A DNA stretch of 64,000 nucleotides, from contig CACYQT010000010.1 in NCBI GenBank assembly GCA_902776645.1, positions 1 to 64,000 on the forward strand, read 5' to 3'. This stretch comes from an uncultured bacterium. Its GTDB lineage: Bacteria > Verrucomicrobiota > Lentisphaeria > Oligosphaerales > Oligosphaeraceae. The translations under genes and the position numbers were made by a program. Of the stretch, positions 51,153 to 59,688 are shown piece after piece. The notes under the pieces are model-generated. The model was not told the DNA's origin. It did not search any database and was given only the letters and a program-made list of their open reading frames with translations. Position 1 is the stretch's first letter. Each line of letters starts with the position of its first letter.

Positions 51153-52997
51153 ATGAAAACCAAACATCTTCTCTCCCTGCTGTTGTTCGCCGTCTGCGCG
51201 ACCGTTTTCGCACTGCCAGACCAAGAGGCGCCCATCTATCTCTTCTATCCGAACGGCCCGAAAGTGACCGCCCTCACGGAAGCGCCCCAGGCCAATCCCG
51301 TCGAAAAAGTGACCATCACGGCTCCAAAGGAAGGCGCCGGCATGCGGTTGCTCCACACGATCCAGAAAAAGTACGTCAACATGCCGCATGACGAACGAAT
51401 CGCCTATTTCGCGGACGCGAAAAAGCGCGAGGAGATGAAATCGCAAGGCTACCATCCGAAAACCGTCGAACTGAAATGGACAAGCGTTGCGGAAAACGTA
51501 ACATCCTATAACGTCGTCATTTCCGAAAAGAAGGATTTCGTTCCGGCCATCTCCGTCGCCGTCACGGAGCCGAAGCTCGAACTGAACAATCTGAAAATCG
51601 CCATGACCTACTACTGGAAGGTCACGGCCGTCACTGCAAACGGTTCGTTCGATTCACCCGTCGCGACGTTCTCCACGGAGAAATTCGCCCCCAGATTGCT
51701 GAGAATCAACGGCGTGCCGAACGTCCGCGATCTCGGCGGCCGCGTCGGCCTGGACGGACGCCGCGTCCGCCAGGGCATCGTCTATCGCACGGCCGGCCTC
51801 AACAACAACGCGCATCGTCTCTTCCTGAGCAAGCTGGAAGCCATCGGTGAACATCCGGAAATCTCCGGAGACGAAGAACTTCTGAAAGATCGCATCGAAA
51901 AGGCGAAGGCGGAACTCGCCCACGTCCAGCCCGTAGAATACGTCCGCTATTCCATCTCGCCCGAATGGACGACGTTCTGCCCCGAAGGGAAGATTAAAAC
52001 CGCTCAAGCCGCCGAATTCCTGAAACTGACGGATATTCCGGACACCTTCCTCGGCGCCAACAAAACCATCCGCACCGTCGATGACAACGGCGAACTGTCC
52101 ATCGAAAATCCCTCCGCAGGCAAACCCGCGCTGTTCATGCAGGTCTTCGAATCGCCGCGCGACGGCTACATGCAGATCGGCTGCGCCGCCGACTGGAACT
52201 GGTGCATGGCCGTCAACAACGTGAAAGTCATCGACTACATGCGGCAAGGCAACGGCCATTCGAAGGCCCGCGTCCGCAACAACACGATCGACATTCCTGT
52301 CAAGCAGGGCAAAAACATCATCGCCGTCGTCGCCTTCAGCGACGCGAAGAAGTGCGGCCTCGCCTGCGGCAAGCCGCGCAAGGCCCTCTCCCGCGCGGAA
52401 ATCCTCAAGCAGCAGATCGCCTTCGATTCCGACAATCTCAAAAACCTCTACAAATATGAAAAAGGCTTCGAGCCCGGCAAGAACCGCCTCGACGACGAAA
52501 TGAAAGAATACATGACGAAAACCCTTGGCATCAAGAGTGATATCGATCTCCGTTCTTCCACCGAATGCTTCGGCATGAAAGGCTCCCCCATGGGCGACGC
52601 CGCCACGTGGTTCCACATCTCCTCCTCCGCCTATGGCGGCATGGGCAGCACCTCCGGCAAGGCCGCCTTCAAGGAAGTCTTCAAAGTCTTCTTGGATGAA
52701 AAGAACTATCCTATTGATTTCCATTGCATTGCGGGCCAGGATCGCACGGGTGCCGTCGCCTTCATCATCAACGCCCTGCTCGGCGTTCCGCTGGAGGATC
52801 TCTATCTCGACTGGGAAGTCACGGGCTTCTGGAACCGCGATGTCAATTTCAACCATGAAAAACGCTTCAACCATCTTGTGAAAGTCTTCGACGCCCTGCC
52901 GGGCGCCAACATGACGGAAAAGGTTGAGAACTATGTTCTCGGCCTTGGTTTCACGAAGGACGATATTGCGAAGCTCCGCTCCATCATGCTGGAATAA
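51153..52997 (+). CDS. secreted tyrosine-phosphatase-like protein split by a jelly-roll-like insertion
   Basis: A 614-residue protein with a signal peptide (1-20). An FN3-like domain (about 45-175) precedes a PF13350-type tyrosine/lipid phosphatase: RINGVPNVRDLGG (184-196) and GIVYRTAGLNNN form its first part. It resumes at about 460 with SDIDLRSSTE and the signature HCIAGQDRTG with nucleophile C525 and R531. Between them, about 240 residues include a jelly-roll-like stretch (DGYMQIGCAADWNWC and VKQGKNIIAVVAFSD) like the insertions in sialate esterases. It would dephosphorylate a protein, lipid or polysaccharide outside the cytoplasm. The phosphatase call is firm; the inserted domain's function is inference. 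Confidence 0.8.
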   Translation: MKTKHLLSLLLFAVCATVFALPDQEAPIYLFYPNGPKVTALTEAPQANPVEKVTITAPKEGAGMRLLHTIQKKYVNMPHDERIAYFADAKKREEMKSQGYHPKTVELKWTSVAENVTSYNVVISEKKDFVPAISVAVTEPKLELNNLKIAMTYYWKVTAVTANGSFDSPVATFSTEKFAPRLLRINGVPNVRDLGGRVGLDGRRVRQGIVYRTAGLNNNAHRLFLSKLEAIGEHPEISGDEELLKDRIEKAKAELAHVQPVEYVRYSISPEWTTFCPEGKIKTAQAAEFLKLTDIPDTFLGANKTIRTVDDNGELSIENPSAGKPALFMQVFESPRDGYMQIGCAADWNWCMAVNNVKVIDYMRQGNGHSKARVRNNTIDIPVKQGKNIIAVVAFSDAKKCGLACGKPRKALSRAEILKQQIAFDSDNLKNLYKYEKGFEPGKNRLDDEMKEYMTKTLGIKSDIDLRSSTECFGMKGSPMGDAATWFHISSSAYGGMGSTSGKAAFKEVFKVFLDEKNYPIDFHCIAGQDRTGAVAFIINALLGVPLEDLYLDWEVTGFWNRDVNFNHEKRFNHLVKVFDALPGANMTEKVENYVLGLGFTKDDIAKLRSIMLE

Positions 52998-53009
52998 AAG
53001 TATTTCTAT

Positions 53010-53052
53010 ACTTCTAGAAACCTAGAATTCTAGAAGCCTAGAGGCCTAGAAA
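53010..53052. repeat. CTAG-rich tandem repeat (CTAGAANC)
   Basis: Five units with CTAGAA/CCTAGA lie between the phosphatase stop and the isomerase ribosome site. Confidence 0.65.
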
Positions 53053-53071
53053 AACTATAAGAGGAAAAATC

Positions 53072-53941
53072 ATGAACAGACGTGACATGCTCAAATGCAT
53101 GGGGCTTGGCGCCGCGGCGCTCGGCCTCAACCTGAAAGGACAGGAAGCCGCCGCAAAGCCCGCCCCGAAAAAGGCGCTTCTCGCCGCGCAGATGTACACC
53201 GTCCGCGAATTCACGAAGACGCCCGCCGGTCTGGCGGATTCCTGCGCGAAAGTGAAAAAGATGGGCTATGACGGCGTCCAGTTGTCGGCCCACGGTCCCA
53301 TCGCCGCGACGGAAATCAAGAAGATTCTGGAAGGCGAAGGCCTCCAATGCGCCGTCACCCACACGGGCATCGGCGAAATGGAACGCAATCCGAACAAAGT
53401 CATTGACGAACATAAGATGTGGAATTGCAAATATGTAGCCATTGGCGGCTTCTTCCCGGGGAAGGACGTCAAATGGGACCGCGCCCTGTGGGAGAATTTC
53501 GTGAAACGCTACAACGGCATCGCGGAGAAATTCGAAGACTCGGGCATCACCATCGGCTACCACAACCATTCCCATGAGTTCGTGCAGTGCGAAGACTTCC
53601 TGCCCATTGATTTTCTCATGAAAAACTTGTCGCCGTCCGTCTGGTTCGAGTTCGATCTGTTCTGGATCGCCCGCGCGGGGGCGGATCCCGTCAAATACAT
53701 CGAGGCGGTTCCAAACCGCTGCCCTGTGTTGCATTTCAAGGACATACGACTTGCGCAGAACCGCAGCACGCTGCAGATGTGCGAAGTCGGCGACGGCAAT
53801 CTCAACTGGCAGCGCATCCTGCCCGCCTGCCGCGCCTCCAACGTCGAATGGTACGCCGTCGAACGCGATTCCGGCGACCTGCCCGCCTTCGACAGCCTCA
53901 AGAAGAGCCTTGAAAACCTCCGCGGCAAGCTTGGCTGCTAA
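53072..53941 (+). CDS. exported sugar phosphate isomerase/epimerase-like protein with Tat signal
   Basis: A 289-residue TIM-barrel protein. The N-terminus NRRDMLKCMGLGAAALGL is a twin-arginine (Tat) leader, so it is folded with its cofactor in the cytoplasm and exported. Family residues: H and E in GYHNHSHEF, E and D in WFEFDLFWIARAG, H and D in VLHFKDIR and a final E in YAVERDSGD. The family needs a divalent metal, which fits Tat export. The likely substrate is a free sugar or inositol outside the cytoplasm rather than a sugar phosphate. An AAGAGGA site precedes the start. Confidence 0.88.
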   Translation: MNRRDMLKCMGLGAAALGLNLKGQEAAAKPAPKKALLAAQMYTVREFTKTPAGLADSCAKVKKMGYDGVQLSAHGPIAATEIKKILEGEGLQCAVTHTGIGEMERNPNKVIDEHKMWNCKYVAIGGFFPGKDVKWDRALWENFVKRYNGIAEKFEDSGITIGYHNHSHEFVQCEDFLPIDFLMKNLSPSVWFEFDLFWIARAGADPVKYIEAVPNRCPVLHFKDIRLAQNRSTLQMCEVGDGNLNWQRILPACRASNVEWYAVERDSGDLPAFDSLKKSLENLRGKLGC

Positions 53942-54014
53942 TACCGCTTCGCGGAGCTAAAAGCTTAAAGCAGAATACCTTATTAATCGTCTGAAAAGAC
54001 GAAATCTGAGGTAA

Positions 54015-54034
54015 CCCCGCCCTTCAGGACGGGG
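54015..54034. terminator. GC-rich hairpin CCCCGCCC-TTCA-GGACGGGG
   Basis: A stem of seven pairs with one mismatch and a TTCA loop, between the isomerase and the MurE-like gene. It may be a terminator without T-tract, or the kind of hairpin seen at IS200/IS605 ends. No transposase or TnpB is nearby. Confidence 0.4.
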
Positions 54035-54068
54035 GGATACACAACATAATCTCAAAGGAGAGAGGAAG

Positions 54069-55238
54069 ATGGACATCATCACCGTCACCGGAACAAAAGG
54101 AACCACCACCACCACGCACTTCATCTACGACGCCGTCAAGGCAGCCACCGGCAAGCCGACGGCGTTCGTCTCCACCATGGGCATCTTCGACGGGAAGGAG
54201 CCGACGGACAACGAAGGCTTCACGACGCCGCCCGCCCCCATCGTCCACGAATGCGTCAAACGTGCCGAAGCCAACGGCTGCGGCGCCTTCGCGTTGGAGC
54301 TTTCCAGCATAGGCGAAAAGGAAGGCCGCGCGGCTGGGCTACCGTTTAAATATGGTATTTTCACGAATTTCGCACCGGATCACATCGGTTCCGCCGAAGA
54401 GCACGCCACGCTGGAGGAATACTATTTCTACAAACGGCAGATCGTCAAACGCTACGAAAACGCCATCCTCAACAAGGATGTCGAATGCTTCGACGACATG
54501 GTCAAGGCGTCGCACGAAGGCAACGGCAAACGCGTCATCAGCTTCTCTACGAATCCAGCCAGCGGCGCAGACGTCTATGCGAAAGACATCCAGCGGACGG
54601 CCGACGGCATGGCGTTCACGGTCGTCACGCCAGCCTGGACGGTTTGCGCATCCGTCGGAATGCCAGGCGTCTACAACGTCAGCAACGCTTTGGCGGCCTT
54701 CGCCGTCGTCTATCTGATGGGGCTGGATCCAGCCGTCTCCGCCCAAGCCATCGCCGCCACGAAGATTCCGGGCCGCAGCGAAACCTATTCGAAAAAAGGC
54801 CGCACGGTCATCGTCGATTACGCCCACAACTCCATCAGCTTCAACGCCTTGCTGACTGAAATGCGCATCCGCCATCCAGACGGCAAGATTCGCATCCTCT
54901 ATGGCGTCGGCGGCAATCGCGGCGAACGCCGCCGCGGCATGGCCCATGAAAGCGCCCTGCTCGCCGATCTGACTTACGTGACGTCCGACAATCCGCGCGA
55001 CGAAGATCCCAACGAACTTTGCCGCACGCTGGCGGAGCTCATCCAGGCCGACAACGGAAAATGCGAAATCATCGTCGAACGGGAGGCCGCAGTCCGCAAA
55101 GCCTTGCAGGACATGGCCGAAGGCGATGTCCTGATTCTCGCGGGCAAAGGCCCTGAAACCTCCATCACCATCGGCAATGTGACCTATCCCTATCCGGGCG
55201 ACGCCAAGCTCGCTTCGGATTTCATCAACAGTCTGTAA
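54069..55238 (+). CDS. MurE-like Mur ligase homologue lacking the N-terminal domain and the Walker A lysine
   Basis: A 389-residue protein that begins directly at the central ATPase domain (MDIITVTGTKGTTTTTHF). The family P-loop is normally GT(N/K)GK(S/T)T; here residues 8-14 read GTKGTTT, so Thr replaces the invariant lysine. Further family features are present: EVTSSGL-like ELSSIGEKEG, NFAPDHIG, MPGVYNVSNALAAFAV, the C-terminal GRSETYSKKGRTVIVDYAHN, GVGGNRGERRRGMA and TSDNPRDEDP (the MurE meso-DAP/Lys loop region). The usual UDP-binding N-domain (about 90 residues) is missing. It is probably a repurposed ligase or a weakly active enzyme. A strong AAAGGAG ribosome site argues it is expressed. 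Confidence 0.8.
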   Translation: MDIITVTGTKGTTTTTHFIYDAVKAATGKPTAFVSTMGIFDGKEPTDNEGFTTPPAPIVHECVKRAEANGCGAFALELSSIGEKEGRAAGLPFKYGIFTNFAPDHIGSAEEHATLEEYYFYKRQIVKRYENAILNKDVECFDDMVKASHEGNGKRVISFSTNPASGADVYAKDIQRTADGMAFTVVTPAWTVCASVGMPGVYNVSNALAAFAVVYLMGLDPAVSAQAIAATKIPGRSETYSKKGRTVIVDYAHNSISFNALLTEMRIRHPDGKIRILYGVGGNRGERRRGMAHESALLADLTYVTSDNPRDEDPNELCRTLAELIQADNGKCEIIVEREAAVRKALQDMAEGDVLILAGKGPETSITIGNVTYPYPGDAKLASDFINSL

Positions 55239-55250
55239 TTCAACAAATTG

Positions 55251-55282
55251 CGCGGGAAATCAACAGCTGTTGATTTCCCGCG
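55251..55282. promoter_or_regulatory. 32-bp perfect palindrome
   Basis: CGCGGGAAATCAACAG and its exact reverse complement meet at 55266/55267 with no spacer. It is 13 bases after the MurE-like stop and 13 before the next ATG. With no T-tract it looks more like a dimeric operator or a cruciform/recombination site than an ordinary terminator, though a terminator is not excluded. Confidence 0.6.
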
Positions 55283-55295
55283 ACACGTAAAAAAC

Positions 55296-57011
55296 ATGTC
55301 CGTCACCTCCCGCATAGCCGATTACCACGGCGTCCCAACGCTTTTCGTCAACGACCAGCCGCAGGTCGGCATGGCCTATATCACGTATTTTGAAGAGAAC
55401 AACCGCTATCAGGACTTCGCGGACGCGGGCTACACGCTCTTCACGTTCGCGACGTTTTTCGGTGGCCAGACCATCAACGAGACATCGCAGATCAAGCCGT
55501 TCTCGCCGGGCATTTTCGATGTCAAAGGCGAAGCGGACTACAGCGTTTTCGACCGCTCCGTCGCGCAGATTCTCGCCGCCTGCCCGCAGGCCATGATCTT
55601 CCCGCGTGTGAACATGTCGCTGCCGAAATGGTGGGAGGACGAACATCCGGACGATTTGAACGACACAGGCTTCAAAGGCAATCGCCGCCGCGCATGCTTC
55701 TCCTCAAAACTATGGCGAAAACAATCGGAAGACTTTCTATTGCAACTAATTGACCATGTCGAAGCACAACCGTGGAAAGACCACTTCGTCGGCTACCAGA
55801 TCGCCTGCGGCAACACGGAGGAGTGGTTCTCCTTCGATCAGCGCGGCAGCATCGGAAAAGCTTCGCGGGACGAATTCGCCGCCCGTGGCGGCCGTTCAGA
55901 CGACGCCGTCGCCTACCGCCAGTTTCTCAGCCAAATCGTCGCGGAAGATATCGTCTATTTGGCGGGCGTCGTGAAAAAACGCACAAACCGCCAGCTCGCC
56001 GTCGGCAGTTTCTACGGCTACACGTTCGAAACGCCCCACTGGATGTCGTGCCACATGGCCGTGAAGACGATTCTGGCCAGCGACGACGTCGATTTCCTCT
56101 GTTCGCCATCCTCCTACATGAACACGCGCAGCCCCGGACAGGACTGGCCGTGCATGACCGTTCTCAACTCCCTGCTGCTGCACGGCAAGGCCTATTTCAC
56201 CGAATTGGACACGCGGACCTATCTCTCGAAATTTCCGGGCCAATGCCGCGCGAATTCCGTTGTTCCAGGCACTTACGAACAGCCCATCTGGCTTGGTCCG
56301 AAATCGCCGGACGTCTCCAGATGGCTGCTTCGCGCCAATATCGCACGGCAGTTGACACATGGCACGAATTCATGGTGGTTCGACATGTGGGGCGGCTGGT
56401 ATGCCACACCCACCATGATGCAGGAAATGAAGGACTTGCGCGCCATCGCCGTCGCCGCCATGAAGGACGACCACCGCGAAAGCATCGCGCAGGTCGCTGT
56501 CTTCATCGACGAAACAAACTATTCGCATTTCGACGGCTCGTCGCCGTTGTCGTCGCAAATCGCCTCCCTTAACCGCCGTCCGCTTGGCCTGGCCGGCGCT
56601 CCGTATGCGATTTACGACATCTCCGATTTTTCCGCCGTCCGCAATCGATATCGTGCCTTTGTCATGCTTGCTCCATTCATGACGGAGGCGATGACGGAAG
56701 CGATTTCAACGCTAAAATCCGCAAACACACCGTATCTCCTTGTGGATGAGAGTCATCCGTCTCTCGACACCGCCGCGTTGCGCACTCTTTACAAGACGGC
56801 GAACGTCTTCGTCTATTGCGATTCCGACGATGTCATCTACGCGAACGACCACTATCTCGCCATCCATGCCGCCACGGCTGGCGAAAAGCGCCTCCGCCTC
56901 CCCCGCAGACGCCGCGTCACGCCGTTGCTTCCGGCGGGCGAACCGCTGGAAACAGATTCGCTGACCGTTGAGCTTCAGCCATTCGAAACACGCCTCTTCC
57001 GACTGGATTAA
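55296..57011 (+). CDS. putative GH42-like (GH-A clan) glycoside hydrolase
   Basis: A 571-residue protein starting at 55296 (MSVTSRIADYHGVPTLFVN). Barrel features: PRVNMSLPKWWEDEHPDD, the acid/base candidate in YQIACGNTEEWF, the nucleophile candidate in AYFTELDTRTYLS, and the trimerisation-like C-terminal domain from AVFIDETNYSHF onward (IYDISDFSAVRNRYRAFVML). This is the beta-galactosidase GH42 layout without signal peptide. The specificity is unknown. It is close behind the 32-bp palindrome, which may regulate it. Confidence 0.65.
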   Translation: MSVTSRIADYHGVPTLFVNDQPQVGMAYITYFEENNRYQDFADAGYTLFTFATFFGGQTINETSQIKPFSPGIFDVKGEADYSVFDRSVAQILAACPQAMIFPRVNMSLPKWWEDEHPDDLNDTGFKGNRRRACFSSKLWRKQSEDFLLQLIDHVEAQPWKDHFVGYQIACGNTEEWFSFDQRGSIGKASRDEFAARGGRSDDAVAYRQFLSQIVAEDIVYLAGVVKKRTNRQLAVGSFYGYTFETPHWMSCHMAVKTILASDDVDFLCSPSSYMNTRSPGQDWPCMTVLNSLLLHGKAYFTELDTRTYLSKFPGQCRANSVVPGTYEQPIWLGPKSPDVSRWLLRANIARQLTHGTNSWWFDMWGGWYATPTMMQEMKDLRAIAVAAMKDDHRESIAQVAVFIDETNYSHFDGSSPLSSQIASLNRRPLGLAGAPYAIYDISDFSAVRNRYRAFVMLAPFMTEAMTEAISTLKSANTPYLLVDESHPSLDTAALRTLYKTANVFVYCDSDDVIYANDHYLAIHAATAGEKRLRLPRRRRVTPLLPAGEPLETDSLTVELQPFETRLFRLD

Positions 57012-57058
57012 CCTGCCTAACACATATAGCCATCAGCACCGCCACAGGCGGTAATATC

Positions 57059-58750
57059 ATGCCAATACCATTCAAACCATCATCAATGCCTACGCCTTCT
57101 ACAGAAAAAAAGCATCTCAGCAAAAATCTGTCCTCCACGCAGACGAAACGGCTTGTGTTCCGCAGAGACGATGTCATTGTGCGATACACATTGAGGTTCT
57201 TTTTCGGCCTGTTGGTATTCGCAATGATATCCAGTGTTCCCATCATCATTGCGCTTTTGCATTTTGATATTTTTGCCGTGCCATTACTCATTCTTGGCAG
57301 CATTTTTGAATTGATCGCACTTACCTGTATCATCTACTGCCTTTTCAATACACGCAAGCTGCCTGTTTTCGACACACTCAACGGAAGGTTCTATCCACAA
57401 GGCCGTCGCCACGCGGAATCAGCGGTCTCCACAAAAGACATCGACTATCTGCAGATCCTTGAAATAGAGATGTCTCCTGGCTTCTGCTACGAACTGAACG
57501 CCGTCATGAAGGATGGCAACCGCCTTCATATCACGGCCCATGGAGGACGCCAGAATTTCATGAAGGACGCCAAGCAGCTCGCACAAAATCTTGCGCTCTC
57601 CATTAAAGACGAACAAGGCGAACCATACGTGGACATTCCAGGCAAACACGAAGGCCCGCTTGTTCCAGGCGGCGTCAGTTTCCAATCCATGCGTCTCGTC
57701 TTCCGGCAGGATTCCATTACCGTCAAGGCTACGTGGAAACTCCATCTTGGGTACATTCTTTTCATGGCCATCGGGACAGGCATCTTCTGCATGGGCTTGT
57801 TCAGCTCCGACGGTCTTATCTGGCCAGCGCTCATCATGGGCGCTCTTTTCGCCAGTATCGCCCTGCTCGGCAGTCTCGCCATGATCCTGAAGAAAACCTT
57901 CCCGCTCTTCGACATGGTTGATGGCATGTTCTACTCAAAGGGCTTTACGCGAGACGGTTCTGGCATTTCCTTAAAACAATTGGACCATCTGGAAATCTTC
58001 AAGGAGCGCGTTTACAACAAAAACAGCAGCTATGACTCTTATGAATTGAACGTCGTCCTGAAGGACAGTTCACGTTACAACATTCTGGATCATGGAAATG
58101 CCAAACGCCTGTGGGAGGACGCCCATGGGCTTGCCGACAGGCTCTCCCTCTCGCTCGTCGATGCGCAGAGCGGCCTGCCCGTCACGGAGCCGCCAGACGA
58201 GAAACACAAAACTCATTCTGCATCAACACCTACCGCACCAGAGACCATTGGCGGCTTTATCTTCCTCACCATTTTTGGCCTGATATTCTTCGGCGCAGGA
58301 AGCATTGCCGCATGGATGCTCTGCATCAAACCGCTTTCCGGCGTGATCGCCAGCGGCGGCTGGACGCCTACGCCCGCACGAATCGTCTCAAGCCAGCTGG
58401 ACCGCAGCCGCAGTTCCAAAGGCGCTTCTTATAGAATCAATGTTCAATACCAATACGACGTCAACGGATCGCATTACACCAGCAACCGCTACGACTTCTT
58501 CCGTTCGGACATGAGCAGCAACGTCGGCGTCGGATCCATGCGGAAAACCGTCCACGAACTGCAACCAGGCGATGAGACAACCTGCCTTGTCAATCCCGCA
58601 AATCCAACGGAAGCCGTGATTTCCAGATCCATCCCGTGGTTCTTCGCCCTGTTCATGCTCTTCCCGCTGCCATTCCTCTTCATCGGCGGAATGACCATCT
58701 TCACCGCCATCAAATCGCTTGTCAAGCCACCGACGCAAAAGAATCACTAA
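57059..58750 (+). CDS. multi-domain membrane protein with C-terminal DUF3592
   Basis: A 563-residue protein with three hydrophobic helix pairs (about 48-95, 228-280, 395-420) and a last helix (about 528-550). Residues 30-200 and 210-380 look like two copies of the same PH-like module: KRLVFRRDDVIVRYTLRFFFG versus MRLVFRQDSITVKATWKLHLG. Both end in a GRFYPQG / GMFYSKG segment. The C-terminus is a DUF3592 module (GWTPTPARIVSSQLDRS, YRINVQYQYDVNGSHY, PGDETTCLVNPANPTEAVI). Function unknown. The stop codon TAA lies within the first unit of the AATCACT array. Confidence 0.7.
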   Translation: MPIPFKPSSMPTPSTEKKHLSKNLSSTQTKRLVFRRDDVIVRYTLRFFFGLLVFAMISSVPIIIALLHFDIFAVPLLILGSIFELIALTCIIYCLFNTRKLPVFDTLNGRFYPQGRRHAESAVSTKDIDYLQILEIEMSPGFCYELNAVMKDGNRLHITAHGGRQNFMKDAKQLAQNLALSIKDEQGEPYVDIPGKHEGPLVPGGVSFQSMRLVFRQDSITVKATWKLHLGYILFMAIGTGIFCMGLFSSDGLIWPALIMGALFASIALLGSLAMILKKTFPLFDMVDGMFYSKGFTRDGSGISLKQLDHLEIFKERVYNKNSSYDSYELNVVLKDSSRYNILDHGNAKRLWEDAHGLADRLSLSLVDAQSGLPVTEPPDEKHKTHSASTPTAPETIGGFIFLTIFGLIFFGAGSIAAWMLCIKPLSGVIASGGWTPTPARIVSSQLDRSRSSKGASYRINVQYQYDVNGSHYTSNRYDFFRSDMSSNVGVGSMRKTVHELQPGDETTCLVNPANPTEAVISRSIPWFFALFMLFPLPFLFIGGMTIFTAIKSLVKPPTQKNH

Positions 58751-58797
58751 TCACTAATCACTAATCACTAATCACTAATCACTAATCACTAATCACT
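58742..58797. repeat. AATCACT heptamer array, eight copies
   Basis: Eight perfect copies of AATCACT. The first unit encodes the last codons and part of the TAA stop of the DUF3592 gene. A CATTCAG unit follows and runs to the next ATG at 58813. Confidence 0.95.
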
Positions 58798-58812
58798 CAG
58801 CATTCAGCATTT

Positions 58813-59139
58813 ATGAAGCATCCCTTTCTCATCTTGCTAATCATCATCCAGGTGATTGTCATCATCTATATGAATCAGGCTCACAACGCCTGGATGAAAG
58901 CCCGCACGGAACGCAACCAAAAACTGATTGACGACATCTGCCAGTTAATCGATGACGGTCATGGCCGCGAAGTCGGAAAGATTCTGTCGGATTACAAATT
59001 CAAAAGCGTCGAATCAGGCAAGCCGTTGCACCAATATCTGCAAGATGCTTTGTCGGAACTTCATGAAAAGCCTGTGGAACAACCGAAATCTTCTGAGCCG
59101 GAGGAAGTTCCAAAAATGGAAGGAGGTGACCAACCATGA
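58813..59139 (+). CDS. small single-pass membrane protein, unknown
   Basis: A 108-residue protein with one N-terminal membrane helix (3-18) and a charged helical region, then a Glu/Pro-rich tail (KPVEQPKSSEPEEVPKME). Its stop overlaps the next start (ATGA), so the two are translationally coupled. No ribosome site is visible: a CATTCAGCATTT unit directly precedes the ATG. Architecture resembles the pair at 20804 and 21547. No known domain. Confidence 0.5.
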   Translation: MKHPFLILLIIIQVIVIIYMNQAHNAWMKARTERNQKLIDDICQLIDDGHGREVGKILSDYKFKSVESGKPLHQYLQDALSELHEKPVEQPKSSEPEEVPKMEGGDQP

Positions 59140-59576
59140 CGGGACTCGCTTTGGAAGGCATCTTCATGACATTCGTCATGTTCGTGTTGGCGGTCGCGCC
59201 GTTTGTCATCATCTGGCGTTGGCCCGCCACGCTTTTGACCAAAAGCCTGATGACGGTTGTCGCCTTGCTCTTTTTCACGATGATCTTGATGAGCGTAGGC
59301 CATACAGCCGCAAAAGGATACGCAAATTTCACCTTCAGCCCATGTCTGGATATGTTGGGCAAGACACTATCGGATGAAAAGGTCGATCCGGCGGATGTCT
59401 CCGCCGTCATCCATGAATGGCGCGAAAACGGCAACAACAACTACCAGAAATTGAGAGACACTCTGAAAAACATGCCGCCTTCTAAACCAGCAGAATCTGC
59501 TGAGCCTTCTGAGCAAACTGAGCCTTCTGAGCAGCAACCAGCGGCAGCTCCTTCAGAGCCGCCTGCCAGTGAATAG
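59136..59576 (+). CDS. small membrane protein with Pro/Glu-rich tail, unknown
   Basis: A 146-residue protein with two N-terminal membrane helices (about 8-28 and 33-52), a short charged region, and a low-complexity tail (SAEPSEQTEPSEQQPAAAPS). It has a strong AGGAGGTG ribosome site within the upstream gene and overlaps it by four bases. The ESAEPSE tail motif also occurs in the protein at 21547. Not recognised. An 8-bp repeat array follows the stop. Confidence 0.5.
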   Translation: MTGLALEGIFMTFVMFVLAVAPFVIIWRWPATLLTKSLMTVVALLFFTMILMSVGHTAAKGYANFTFSPCLDMLGKTLSDEKVDPADVSAVIHEWRENGNNNYQKLRDTLKNMPPSKPAESAEPSEQTEPSEQQPAAAPSEPPASE

Positions 59577-59592
59577 CTTAGGTGTTTAGCCG

Positions 59593-59688
59593 CCTAGAAG
59601 CCTAGAAGCCTAGAAGCCTAGAAGCCTAGAAGCCTAGAAGCCTAGAAGCCTAGAAGCCTAGAAGCCTAGAAGCCTAGAAGCCTAGAAG
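59593..59688. repeat. CCTAGAAG octamer array, twelve copies
   Basis: Twelve perfect 8-bp units. The end of the DNA methylase gene on the minus strand runs into it, with its stop codon at 59674-59676 inside the array. Confidence 0.95.

Noticed and set aside
54015-54034. riboswitch or IS element end
   Set aside because: Only a simple 20-base hairpin is visible, with no conserved aptamer core, transposase or second end.
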